This document shows, piece by piece, positions 36,959 through 48,610 of a stretch of 64,000 nucleotides of DNA. This DNA comes from Paramecium tetraurelia. Its lineage: Eukaryota > Ciliophora > Oligohymenophorea > Peniculida > Parameciidae. The position numbers were made by a program, and so were the translations under genes. The first letter of the stretch is position 1; each line of letters begins with the position of its first letter. The notes beneath the pieces were generated by a model. That model was given only the letters and a program-made list of their open reading frames with translations, was not told the origin of the DNA and did not search any database. The stretch spans positions 62,001 to 126,000 of the forward strand of contig NW_001799133.1 in assembly GCF_000165425.1 (NCBI RefSeq), given 5' to 3'.

Positions 36959-37343
36959 TTTCATATATAATATTAAATAAATTATAGATATTTGGTCTAT
37001 CATAAACATAACCTACGAAAGCGTTGTTATTCAAATTACAAATGATAACATATCAAATACTTTTTTTGATAAAATTATATAGAAAATAGTGATATATAAT
37101 TATAAAACACAAAAAGTACTTCACCATAATTGAGGATATCTTTATATATTTAGAATTATAACTCAGCAGGCAGAGAGGAGTTATTTGACATATATATAGA
37201 AAACAGTTTTTCTTCATTGTAAAATTTTAAGTTAAATCTCAAAGAAGGTTAAAAAGAGTCTTTATATATATATATATGGCTAATGTAGTAATTTCTGAAT
37301 AACAATTTATATTAATGCTATTGAATTGAATCTATAAAAAATT
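36959..37343. other. Convergent intergenic region with a hairpin
   Basis: 385 bp between two convergent genes. Mostly AT, with a (TA) run at about 37263-37276 and one perfect 7-bp inverted repeat, ATAACTC at 37158-37164 and GAGTTAT at 37178-37184, around a purine-rich 13-nt loop. No convincing protein frame. A small RNA gene cannot be excluded. Confidence 0.4.
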
Positions 37344-38409
37344 TCATTCAACTTTTAACACACTTCTCATTACTTTATATACACTAGCCTCAATCATGCT
37401 TGATACTGTGAATATGCCTCCAATAACTGCACATATCTAGACTAAGAAATGCAGAATGTCTTCTTTGGTTTACCAATATGTGACAGTTGTAGGTGCAAAG
37501 TCATATCTGAATATTAATAATGATTAATACCTTAATTGAACATTGGCGTAATTGTGGGATCTCACTTCATTATGATTGGCTGTATACTAGTAAACTGAAT
37601 AAGTTTATTTATTCAACAAGGTATAATGAGTTGGAATGATATGGATGAAGTGCTCATGTTACATCTAAAAATGTTTAATTTATGAATACTGATTAACTAG
37701 CCAATTCATATTTCTTAATTCTTTGACTGCCAGCCAAACTCTCCAATTAGCCTTGCTTGAACATGCTCTTGACTTTCTTGAGAGCATTTTCATCTCCAAA
37801 AGTAAATGATACAAATTTGTGAGAATAGTCTAATGGAAGATGTAGATTGCCCACTGCACCTATATAAGTATGAGATCGATGAGGTCCAAATGATATTTTT
37901 CCTTTAACTCTGTTAATCTTGAGACTTCCAACCACTTCACAGCCTTACTTTTCAGCCACTGCTGTTCTAGCATCCTCAATCACAATCCAATTATTCTAAT
38001 TTCTGATCTATTTATTCAATTTTGATATTTACATATTCTCCAATTCTCCTTTCACTTGAATCCATTCTATAGTATTTAAATTCCATGAATTATTATGATA
38101 AACTCTATCCCATTGCATCCTATTGATCAATTTCTAAAAAGTCGCATGGTGCCCTTACGAACTTGATGTCGAAACTCACTTGAACTCTATCCTTTGATAA
38201 TTGTTGATCCACGATGATTTCTGATTGCACATCTATGGTAATATACTCCTATACGAATGATAGACCTTATTCATTACAATCACTTCACTCATGACCATTA
38301 ATCCTAGGAAAATCAAAGTAAGAACGGAAACAACAGCTCCAGAACTTGTAGGCTCAGCCAATCCTTTCGGAACCTTACCATATAAATCTATAGCTTTTAA
38401 TAATTTCAT
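37344..38409 (-). CDS. Erv41/Erv46 (ERGIC) family membrane protein
   Basis: Cargo-receptor family cycling between ER and Golgi. Start ATG 38407-38409 (MKLLKAIDLYGKVPKGLAEP), then the first membrane segment SSGAVVSVLTLIFLGLMVMS, lumenal QSEIIVDQQLSKDRVQVSFD and APCDFLEID, then GCEVVGSLKINRVKGKISFG, DYSHKFVSFTFGDE, and the second membrane segment near the C-terminus (HFLVQICAVIGGIFTVSSMI) ending VLKVE at TGA 37344-37346. The topology of short N-tail, lumenal loop and C-terminal membrane segment is that of the family. An intron follows VIVMNK. Divergent from the next gene by 20 bp. Confidence 0.88.
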
Positions 38410-38429
38410 TAAATTATTAATATCACTAG
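38410..38429. promoter_or_regulatory. 20-bp divergent intergenic gap
   Basis: Entire interval between the ATG of the ERGIC gene (minus) and the ATG of the Cys-rich membrane gene (plus). AT-rich with one CAC. Neither gene has an alternative nearby upstream start in frame. Confidence 0.7.
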
Positions 38430-39685
38430 ATGATCGAAGGTGATGAAGAAGACGAAATCAATGATCATAATGAATACTATCCGATTAAGCCAAAAATTAG
38501 AAGCAAATAAAAGGTGAGCAAGAATAACTATGGACAATTCGTACACATTTTTATTCTGGTGTTATTTCTAGCAATTTCGATCTTAATATTCTTTAATTGG
38601 ATGGAAAACCAATCTCAAGAATTTTAAGAGACATAACTATTACCATTTCAAAATCCCTAAGACCAAAACAAATTACAATGTCCCTATAATACATCTTTTG
38701 ATTCCACAACATTCTCATGTTTGAAATGCCCTTAGAATTGCATCTCTTGTTATCATGAATATTAATCAAGATGTCTTCAATGTTCAACTCCTTTCAAATT
38801 AAAACAAAACATATGTGCAAAAGATTGCGTTTCAATTAATAATATTTGCATTAACACTAATAATACCAAAATTGATTAAATTAATTATACTGTAATCGAT
38901 TTAGGTACTCTCCTCAAAATTGATTCACTATTCTAAGTTGAAATTCACACTTACTCTTCCAAAAATATGTATATTATATTCCCACCTTTGGGTAATTCCT
39001 TCAATTATTTTTACCAATCCTTATAATTGCCTGAATTGGCTAACAAACTTGAAAGCACTATCTTTGTATTTTCAACACCCTACACTGAAGTCATGTAAAT
39101 TATAGAAAACAAAGACTAATCAGAAGATTAGTTCATTTACATAAATAGAATTTATGAATTTGTTTAGCCCTATTTCTAAAATCAAACTAAGTCCATAAAT
39201 ATTGTCGCCTTAGGTGAAATGCTCTTTTTTGCTCATAAATTAACCACACTTATGTAAGTATCTTACTATATTTATTCAGAACCTAGAACTCGAATCAAGA
39301 TATTAAAATTACTCTCATACTCATGTAAACGCATGAAGTGCAATTAGAAGAAAGCATTAGATTAGAGGATTCAAAATTATACAACATCTTGTACTATATC
39401 AATTATAAGTGGAACAGTAATTCTACTTAGGAGTAGGAAGTTGATATCAACGATTAAACCATTTCTCAATAAGTATAAGGTGCCAAATAAAAAATAAATA
39501 TTAATAAGATCGTCAGTTCAGTCCATAATCGAAGAATTAATGTTGTAGTTATTTCAGAAAGGCATAGCAAAGATATATCAACTATTTATTAAAATGGTTT
39601 TAATTATTACAACTTAACATAAATATTTTTAGACAATAATAAATGGTCTGCTTTATTTTCAAAATTGCAAGGATTACTCTTATGA
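38430..39685 (+). CDS. Single-pass membrane protein with Cys-rich region
   Basis: Start ATG 38430 (MIEGDEEDEINDHNEYYPIK), an acidic then basic cytoplasmic head, and one strong membrane segment around residues 37-57 (FVHIFILVLFLAISILIFFN), type II orientation likely. Directly after it comes a furin-like Cys-rich stretch with regular spacing: CPYNTS, CLKCPQNCISCY, CLQCSTPFKL, CAKDC. A 29-nt intron near 39256 (GTATCTTACT...CCTAG) joins TLMQ to NSNQDIKITLILMQ. The outer domain is polar and ends SALFSKLQGLLL at TGA 39683-39685. Similar Cys-rich surface proteins are numerous in ciliates. Function unknown. Confidence 0.7.
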
Positions 39686-40639
39686 TTAATTCATAATATT
39701 AGTGTGTTGTCAATAATTTAATTACATTTATATTTCTTAATATAGTAATTTATGAAGTTGTGTTTGTTTTCATAGAATGCTATTGAATTCCTCTCTTTAC
39801 AATTAACCACTTTTATTTATTAAAACTCATAGTATTTTTTTACCTAATATCTATTTCAAATAAGTTATCATTTTGATGGAAAGAAATGTTTAAGATAAAT
39901 AAGTATCGTAAATATCTAATTAAATTATATATAAACTTGTATTATAATAAAAATCTTAAATTGTATTAATAATCTTTTAACATCAAAATAATTTATTAAA
40001 TTAATATTCAATAGCTTAAATTCATTTATTCACAAATGTTAAGGCCCTGTGGAAAGATTAAATTTCTTTCTATTCTAGTTAATATACAAATCATTGATAT
40101 TGAATCCTCATATATTATTTTTAAATGTATTATGTTTATAAATATTATATTAAACAATTTTATTAGAAAACGAACTTTTAGTTCTCATGAATTTAAATTA
40201 TTTTTTGTTTTAATAATGTTGAATTATTATGAATATCAAATAAAATGATAATATAAAGAGGTGTTTCTTTGAGTATTATATAACTTAATTCACAAATATA
40301 ATGGAGAAATAAAGAATTTATTCAAAAATTAATTAACTTCCTAAATTTATTATTTTGATCCCAATATGGTATTAATTATTTAATTCTATTAGCTATTGAT
40401 AGAGATTAACAAATTATAAATCTATGACAATTGAAAATGACAATTCTTAGATAAAATGAGAGTATTTTTTGAGAAACTGATCAGAATGTTCATTAAACTA
40501 TAAAATACGTATATTTTAGAACATATATTGAAGTTCATCGTTTATAAATCTTTTAGAATTATAATATAAATTTTTTGCAAATTTAAATAATAGAAATCGA
40601 ATAATCATTCATATATTTTTTAATAAATTATTTTTCAGA
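39686..40639. other. Gene-poor region with one weak ORF (39886-40248)
   Basis: About 950 bp between two plus-strand genes. The only sizeable frame is 121 codons from ATG 39886 to TGA 40246-40248 (MFKINKYRKYLIKLY..., later MLRPCGKIKFLSIL and FSSHEFKLFF). Its length is within chance for a code with a single stop in such AT-rich DNA, so I do not call it a gene. Nothing else is seen. Confidence 0.4.
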
Positions 40640-43384
40640 ATGGATCAAGAAGACAATAAGAAGGAGGGGAATTAAGATTAAGAAGAATAACAAATTGATG
40701 AATCTTAAATTACATAAACTGAATAGACAGAAAATAAGAATGAGGAATAAGAATTTGAATGCGAATAAATTTAAAATCAAAATGAGAATTTATAAAACTC
40801 AGCTGAAAAGGTGCTAAAATAAAATCCAAATGTTCCTAGTATCCCAAATAATACAAATCCTATAAATTAAACGGCTGCTTAAGCAGGCTCCTAAACATCA
40901 AACTTTTAAGATAGCATTCATACTTTAGCAGCAATCATCAACAATATCGATAATCAAGTGCTATTATAAAAAGCCCCTTTGGAAAGTCTTTGCAATTTGC
41001 TGTAGATTGCCCAACCAGGTGAATTTGATGATGTGTCAGATCCTGCAGGAATGAAGGAACTTATTGAATAGTAATATTTAAGGAAAAGATCTGATTTGGA
41101 AATGCTAATCTATCACGTCATGAAAGGATATGACGAATTGAATCAAAAAGTAAACCTAAATCAATTGGAGAAAATCATGAGAATTCTAAAAAGTAAAAAT
41201 AAAAGCATTTACATAACAAAAGATGGGTTTACAGAATAGGCACTTTAATGTTTGTGTCATCATCATCAAAATCATTAATAAGAATAACAAGAAGAAAATA
41301 TAGAGTAGAATACATAATAAGAATAATAACAAGAAGAATAATAATAATAACAAGAAGAGTAATAACAATAAGTAGAATAATAATAACAATAAGAAGAATA
41401 ATAATAAGAATAGTAGAATGCCATTGAGTAAAATGAAGAGATTAAAGTATAACAAGAGAAAAATGAAGTAGAAATATAAACAGATTAAATAGAAGAAAGT
41501 GAATAGCAAGTTGACTAAGATGAATAAAAGCTGGGAGATTTAATTTAAAAGCAGAAGTAATAATTTGAAGATTTCTAACAATAAATAGAAGAAAATAAAA
41601 CTGCACTATAAACTTAAGAAGAGGAAATTGATTAATAAATTTAATAAGTTGAAAAACAAGATGAACAATAATAGTTGACTTAAGAATAATTAGAATAGAA
41701 TGTTGAATAATTAAAGCATTCAATATAAAGGAGTAGAGAATAAATTGAAAAGCTGACAGAGTAAAGAGACATTCTCCTTGAAAAGAGCAGAGAATTAGCC
41801 TAGAAACAATAAGAATTGAAAATTCAACAGCAATAAATATTAAGGTAATTAAAATAAAATGAGGAAGAAGAGGAGGAAAACAAACCTGTATTTATAATTA
41901 TTTAATCTATTAGATTTCATGTTAAGACATATTCGGTATTATGACACTTAATACTTTAAATCTAAATCAATTACAAAATTATAATGATCAAACAAATAGC
42001 TTAATTTTTAAGTTGAGTAAGAACTATACAGTTGAAATCAAAAGTGACGACGCAGATTACATAAGAGTTTTGAATGAAAATTCAATTTTGAAGATGCTTC
42101 CTTCCTTATTACTTACTAGACACATCTTTCCATTTTTGAGTGCTTTTGAATTATTCAAAATCAGAGAAGTTTGCGGATGGTTCAAAGAATAGTAAATATT
42201 AATATCAATATATTTAGAGTGAAGAAAGCATGGCCAATTGTATTCAAGAGAGAAATGTTTGAATAATTATTGGCTAGAGATTTAGCCAAAAATATTTACA
42301 CAGTTTTGAGTTTGTAAACTTTGAAAGGAACCCTCTATTTTAAAGTATAAAATTTAATCGAGGCAATAATCCAAGCCATCTAATGGGAGAAAGTAGAAGA
42401 AGCACTATAACAAGAACAAATGGATATTAATATCTATCGACCTTTGATTGCCTTGTTGTCATTGTTCAATAAATAGCATGAAATTGAATATCCTCATCAA
42501 ATCGATGGAACCTTTGATATTAAAGAATTAGCAAAGGATATGAAAAACTAGGTTATTCAATATATTTAAACTAACTTCTTACCTTTGAGTTTTAATCAAA
42601 TGAGAAGGATTAATGAAAATCTACTATCTGCTCCTGAATTCAGCGTTGAATTTTTAGCATCAAAAGAAGATAAGTTGCCATTGTATCTCACCATCTTACT
42701 TTAATAGTTGTATTATCATGGTTTGATACATTAAACATTTATTATTGATAGTTTTTAGTTGGATAAATGGAAGATGTATTTATTGTAATAAATGTTTTAG
42801 AGAACAAGAAATACTCGGTAAAAGATAAAGTTATAACTAAAACTTTTTGGAAGGTGCATACAAAAAACTATTGCTTAAAACTTATTAGGACGATGGAGAA
42901 GACGAGTAATCCTTAGAACATCTTAACTCAGATATAAATGAAGTACCACTAAAACAATTATCCTTAGGCTTAATAATTCTTACGTGCTTTGACCAATTTA
43001 ACACCTACTGAAAATCCTGATCCAGATATTGTTATTAGAAGAAACAAAACAGTCACTAAGATCTTTATTGATATACATACTAAAATGGATATTTTAGTTT
43101 AAACTATTGAGCAATATAGAAATTAAAGTTTATAATAGGAGGCCCTTGCATAAAAAGATTAATAGGAATAATCTGTTTAAATTGAAACAGAAACCCTTTA
43201 GTAATAAGAAGTAACCGAAAAGGAAGTCTAAACAGAAAATCAGGAAGAAACAAATAAACCAAATAATGATTAAAAAGGAGAAATTGAAATCTAATAAGAT
43301 TAAAAATAATAATTACCAGAAGAACAAGAACAAGAACCAAAAAAGTTAATAGAGGAAGAGAATCTTAATTAACCTAAAGAGTGA
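40640..43384 (+). CDS. Gln/Glu-rich coiled-coil protein with F-box-like segment
   Basis: Start ATG 40640 (MDQEDNKKEGNQDQEEQQID), stop TGA 43382-43384. Order: acidic Gln-rich head, helical segment (HTLAAIINNIDNQVLLQKAP), a Gln/Glu tract about 41,250-41,860 encoded by mixed CAA/TAA/TAG, and coiled coil (REQIEKLTEQRDILLEKS). A 27-nt intron (GTATTTATAATT...ATTAG) leads into LPSLLLTRHIFPFLSAFELF and KIREVCGWFKE, which resembles an F-box (L-P-x-x-L...I-F-x-F-L...R-x-V-C). It continues through a 25-nt intron near 42940 to a second Gln/Glu-rich tail. If the F-box is real, the protein would be an SCF substrate adaptor; moderate support only. Confidence 0.7.
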
Positions 43385-44032
43385 AGAATTTAATTATTAT
43401 AAAAATATTAAACATATAAATGAAATAATTATATAGAAAGCTAAGATTAAAAGTAACATTTCTTTTCTAATATTTACATTATTCAGAAGGAAAGAGGAAT
43501 TGAAAATAGCATTTTTATTTAAGATCGTTTTAGAATTTATAATTTTATAACAAATTGATTTCTAGATTACATTAATAATAATTATAATTTATTCTACTTC
43601 TATAAATTATCATCCTTTTTTTAAATTTAAGGCAAAATGGATGAATATTCACTAAATTGTTATGATTTAATGAAGCTATTGTTCTCTTAAAAAATTTTAT
43701 TTAATAATTTGATATTTATCATAGATATTCAGATGAAAATAGAATAAATATTATTCCTTAAATATACTCAATTTTTATTATTTTTCTTTTTCATTCCAAG
43801 GTATTATAAGTTTTTAAACACTAAGAGATATCAATATTATAGAAAATTAACTCATCACATCTTTGTTGATCTCAACTATTTCAAATGACGTCGTCACAAA
43901 TACAACTACCTCATTTCAGGAGACTTCTAATACAAAGATTATGGAAGACAAATATAGATCACTCATTTCTTATTATTATTAATTTTATTCACAAATTGAT
44001 TCTTTAATTCTCCAAATATTAATACTATTAAT
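43385..44032. other. Unresolved region, possible decayed gene
   Basis: One frame from ATG 43637 (MDEYSLNCYDLMKLLF) runs to 43999 except for an in-frame TGA at 43886-43888; around it, KRYQYYRKLTHHIFVDLNYF and KYNYLISGDFQYKDYGRQI look coding. A 25-nt intron (GTATTATAAG...TAAG) gives a competing frame with DVVTNTTTSFQETSNTKI. I cannot choose between a decayed gene, an unusual splice pattern, or 5' exons of the next gene. Confidence 0.35.
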
Positions 44033-45513
44033 ATGATCGAAGAAGAGCTTCAAGAAAGCGATTTGAAAAAACCCTTTTAAATAATACATACAAATACAAA
44101 AATATCAAAATAATAAGCTTCTCAATTAAATCTAATGAAACTTGTTAAATAATGTGAAATTTAATTTTAAATTGCATCAAACTTTAGAGAATGCAGCTAA
44201 TATCTATCAGAATTAGCAATAATTTATCTCAAATAACATTAATTTTTGAAGAAAAATATTGAAACACTTTAAAGCTCATTAATTGATCAGTGTGAGGATT
44301 AATAAGAAAATAAAGAAATTAAAAAAAAGAGAAAACAAAGTAAACTTAAGGAAAAGTGTTTAGAAAGCTATGATGATGATTAACCTTAATTTACTATAAA
44401 AGACAATCCAAGAAACCTCATAGCAGCAGAAAAATTATAATTAGTTGAGAAATAAAGGACCCCAATCAATATGTATGCATTACTGAAAAGAAATAATTAG
44501 TAATAAACAGAATATGAAATTGATAATGTTGTTATGGATTTATCTTAAATTCAGAAATGTTCACTCTCTGATATTTTGAATAAAAAAAATTAAGAATTGA
44601 AAATCAAGAAAAAATCAAATACTTTATAGCAATCTAAACAGTAACTTGTTTATAATTTTAATGGTTAACAATCAGAGAATAATAAAGATGATGATGAATT
44701 TGTAGAAGAAGTAGATTATGCCGAGAATCTAGATATAGAGTATTAGGAAGCTGAATAAAAATAAGAAATTAGTAGAGAAACAAAGAAAGTAAGTAAGAAG
44801 AATACAAATAAGGAAGATAAATTAATCAAAAATAGAAATAGAAATTCAAAAATGGCTTAATTAAAAAAAACTCCTGAATTAGATATAAAAATAAAAGAAG
44901 ATACTGATGAGTTATTTAAAAATAATCTATAGACCTTTATGAGGCATAAAGAAAAAATTCATGACTTAAGTTTGTAGGTTAATTTTTTATAACTTGAACC
45001 AGAATTTTGGAAACATGAAGATGAATTAATTGGTTTAATTAATAAGATTTCATTTTGCTAAGATTCTAATCAGAAGTACAATTAATTTTAAGTAGAAAAA
45101 TTTAAGAAGAACATAATTTTTTAATTTTCGATAACCTGACAACAGAAACAGATCATAAGAAACCTAAATTACAGAATTAAGGATAGAGTTCCTTGAGCAT
45201 ATAAAATATATCAGAATTTAGTAATTTTGAGTGCTTTTCGTAAACTCCTTCAAAAAATTGTGAATAGGAGCAAGAAAATAGGCTTTATTAAATTTTGATA
45301 GAAGATATTCAAAGTACTTATGGAAAACATGGTAGATTAAGTTCAAATGAAGTATAATATTATTTTAGTTAGTTCTTTCAAATTTCAGAAAAATATGATT
45401 GCAGTAAGCCGAAAGCGTTTTATAATCTTCTCATTTTTGGTAGAGTAGGGGTGCTGGAAATACAAAATAATTAAAATTAATAGTGTTTTAGTGAGATTTA
45501 AATCGTTTTATGA
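44033..45513 (+). CDS. Lys/Gln-rich protein, possible kleisin (CAP-H2-like)
   Basis: ATG 44033 (MIEEELQESDLKKPFQII) to TGA 45511-45513; one 20-nt intron (GTACAATTAATTTTAAGTAG) near 45078 joins SNQK to KIQEEHNFLIFDN. The N-terminus is helical (QLNLMKLVKQCEIQFQIASN), the middle low-complexity, charged and acidic, and the C-terminus ends in KPKAFYNLLIFGRVGVLEI...CFSEI, which resembles the winged-helix end of SMC-associated kleisins. LQTFMRHKEKIHDL...FWKHEDELIGLI recalls condensin II CAP-H2. This identification is a guess from pattern, not established. Upstream exons may exist. Confidence 0.6.
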
Positions 45514-45594
45514 TTTTAAGAATAATGAATAAATAATTCCCAATGGGCCTTTAATATTTGAAAATATCAATATCAAAATCAATGATAAAAAGAA

Positions 45595-47500
45595 TCAATT
45601 TTATACAATTTGATCCACTAGTTCTTATCCTTAATCGACTTTTTCCTATAATTCTGACAAAATGTTTTATTCTTATTTCGATATCACTTATTTTACAATA
45701 GCTAGTTTAGAATTAAATAATACGTTAGCTCGTGATGTTTCTAAATTTATATATTTTAAAATTATTGAATTTCTTGGTAGCATCATTTGCATCTTGTTTC
45801 CACTTCTCATTAAGCTTTAATTAAGATGTGCTAGCCATTTGACTATTGAAGGTAAGTTAATATATTTAATCTAAAAATTATTCGGAGCTTAAGAATTTCT
45901 TGAGAAGTGCTCTTTGTTAAGAATAAAAATTATTACTTTTTATCTTAATGAGTAAATTATCGATAGTCAATGTCTTCAAAGGCAATCTACTCAGCAACTT
46001 TGGGGGTTTTATTACTGTTACCCAAAAATGGTTATTTTTAAACTGTCTACCTAGATGCAATATCTTTCTTAAGTTAATTCACACAATCCAGTAACACAAC
46101 TTCAAGTTCTCCTCTTTAAGAATTCTGTTTTTACAACTCACACTTTAATTGCTAACATAAGAACTTTTCTTTTTGTAACAATTACTTTAATTCTGCAATT
46201 TAATTATTTCTTTCTTCTAACTAAGAGTAATATAAAAAGAATACCATTTAATTTTCTGGATGGAATCTGCTTTATTATTGGGTAGAGATTTCTCTTCTAA
46301 AAAAGTCAAATTATGTTGATGCTTAATCATTGTTTTTAGTAGATAGTTATGATCTGAATCCTCCTTTTGAAGATTGTTCTCTTTTTAGAAATTCAGAATT
46401 AAAATCATCCTTAATGAATAAATTGGCTTCTGATCTGATTCCTTCTTAAGTTAATGGTCTATTATCAGATTGTTTTTTAGAATTTAATTTGGTAATTTAC
46501 TGTGTTTATTATTGTTATTGTATTCTATTTAAGGCTTTTTAATCTTCCATTTTCTATTTATATAATTATAAGAGTTCGAATTTCAATGCTTTGTTCTCTT
46601 TCTTTGAATCTTAATGATAGTAAATGTATAGCTGTACCTATTACAAAGCCTTCATAATAATTTTTTTCTTCGATTGTGATTTTTAACTTGAACTTTAATT
46701 CTTCAATTGTTCTCAGCTATTCTTTGTTCAAATTATCTAATCTGAGGGCTTCTTATCTAAAGTAATCTCTTTCTTCTTCTAAAATTCGTTTTTTCTCATC
46801 AGCTTTTTATTTTAATGACTCTTCATCAATTTTTCTTTTCATTGCCTTCAAATCAACTTGCAATTCATTCATTTGATCTTTATATGCTTTCATGAAATCA
46901 TCTTCTTAGCTCTTGACAATTTATTCAACTTTCCCTTACAAGTTCTAAAGTCATAACATAAATATACATCCATAATTTCCTAAAGCTTTGAGTAATTCGA
47001 CTCAAAGTCTTTTCCAAACCTCTCATCATGAAATAGTGCTGGATACTTTTGTTTGGTTAATGGTTATGTGATTAAAATGTTATCCTTTATTTTGACATAT
47101 AAATTACCGAAGGTTTTCCATTAAATTATTCCATTTATATAAATTATTTATCATAATCAACAGTTATACATTTCTCACTTTACGAATAAATAAAACATAA
47201 GATAAACTTCATTAATGTGAACATTCATCCAATATCTTTAAGTCATGATAAATCAATTTATTAAAATAAATGTCAATTCACATTGAAACATACCATCAAC
47301 CTGTTCTATAGCATGTGATTTACTATCGATCCCAATATCTCCTTTATTTTTAAAGACCGAATAAAGATAATGAATATCATATACTCCAGGATCTGTCAGA
47401 ATGATCAGGATTCTATACAAACGAGTTGTAAGGAAACAAACATTAGATGGTTAAACAAAGAGATAGAATACTACTGTTTTATTTTATATATTTAAATAAT
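45595..47500 (-). CDS. Coiled-coil protein (5' end unresolved)
   Basis: Stop TGA 45595-45597. Well supported from about 47,070 down: GNLYVKIKDNILITQPLTKQ, ALFHDERFGKDFESNYSKLQ, then coiled coil (KAYKDQMNELQVDLKAMKR, KRILEEERDYFRQEALRLDN). Toward the end: VVLLDCVNQLKKDIASRQ, then through 25-nt and 22-nt introns ALLKKFLSSEQFLDQIYQL, MASTSQLKLNEKWKQDAND, SKQEQNILSELQEKVDQGQE. Upstream, LTDPGVYDIHYLYSVFKNKG and SKSHAIEQVDG (47,260-47,400) look coding but I found no start codon, so the 5' boundary is approximate. No named family. It diverges from the 14-3-3 gene. Confidence 0.7.
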
Positions 47501-47587
47501 TTTTGGATTTAGTGCGAATTTTATGGTATTTAAGGGACTTCTAAATTTCTGGAAATAATTAAAAAATTTAAATTTTAAATATCCAAA

Positions 47588-48392
47588 ATGAGCACAAGGG
47601 AGGAACTCATCTACATGACAAAATTGACAGAATAAACCGAGAGATTTGAAGATATGGTCAATTACATCAAATAAGTTGTTGAGAATGGATAAGAATTGTC
47701 AGTTGAAGAAAGAAACCTTCTCTCTGTTGCTTACAAAAATAGCATTGGTGGAAGAAGAACAGCTTGGAGAGTTTTGTCAAGCATCGAAAACAAAGAAGAA
47801 GGAAAGGTATATAAATTAATTAGTTTCATAGGCTTAATCTTAACCAGCTTCCTAAAAGAATCTTGTTTTGATCAGAAGCTACAAGAAGAAGATTGAAGAG
47901 GAGCTTAATCAATATTGCAATGATATCCTTAATTTGATCGATAGCCATTTAATCAAAACAGCCTCAACCCCAGAAGCCAAGGTGTTCTTCCACAAGATGA
48001 AAGGAGATTATCACAGATACATTTCTGAATACGCCACTGGTGATCAACACAAGAAGGCCGCTGATGGAGCACTTGCTGCTTACTAAGCTGCTTCTTAAGT
48101 TGCTAACTCTGAATTAAAGACAACAAACCCAATCAGATTAGGACTTGCTTTGAATTTCTCCGTTTTCTATTATGAAGTTTTGAATGATGCCGCCAAGGCT
48201 TGCTAATTAGCTAAATCAGTAATAGTTTTAATTAATCCTCTCTAGGCTTTCGATGATGCCATCGCCGACATTGAATAAATCTAAGAAGATTAATACAAGG
48301 ATGCCACAACCATCATGTAACTCATCAGAGACAACTTAACATTGTGGACCTCAGAACTTGAAGATGAAGGTGGTAACGTTGAAAACCTCTGA
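47588..48392 (+). CDS. 14-3-3 protein
   Basis: Phosphoserine/threonine-binding dimeric adaptor. Start ATG 47588 ([20 protein letters not shown]), then [113 protein letters not shown], ending DEGGNVENL at TGA 48390-48392. Introns 47807-47831 (25 nt) and 48219-48245 (27 nt). The phosphopeptide-binding Lys/Arg/Tyr positions ([13 protein letters not shown]) are intact. A (TA) run follows the stop at about 48,409-48,424. Confidence 0.97.
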
Positions 48393-48610
48393 GTAGGATA
48401 TCAGTTATGATATATATATATATAATTATATATAAAAAAGAGACAGCCAATCTTATTCTTTTTAAATAGAAAAATTTGAAAATATTTAAACATATTACGT
48501 ATTTTTATTCATAGACGAATTTTAGATATTAATAACAAAAAGAAGTCAACAATTGCATTATGTATTTTGCTATTCATTACTCTTAATAGTGGGTAAAAAT
48601 TTAGGTTTAA

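Noticed and set aside
41186-41723. Leu/Phe-rich 'membrane protein' frames on the minus strand
   Set aside because: They are the complement of the Gln/Glu tract (GAA/TAA/CAA read backwards gives Leu/Phe/Ile codons), not membrane genes.
45836-45838. ATG opening a neat 72-residue gene (MASTSQLKLNEKWK)
   Set aside because: The same frame is open upstream and joins the coiled-coil gene through a 25-nt intron, so it is better read as that gene's last exons.
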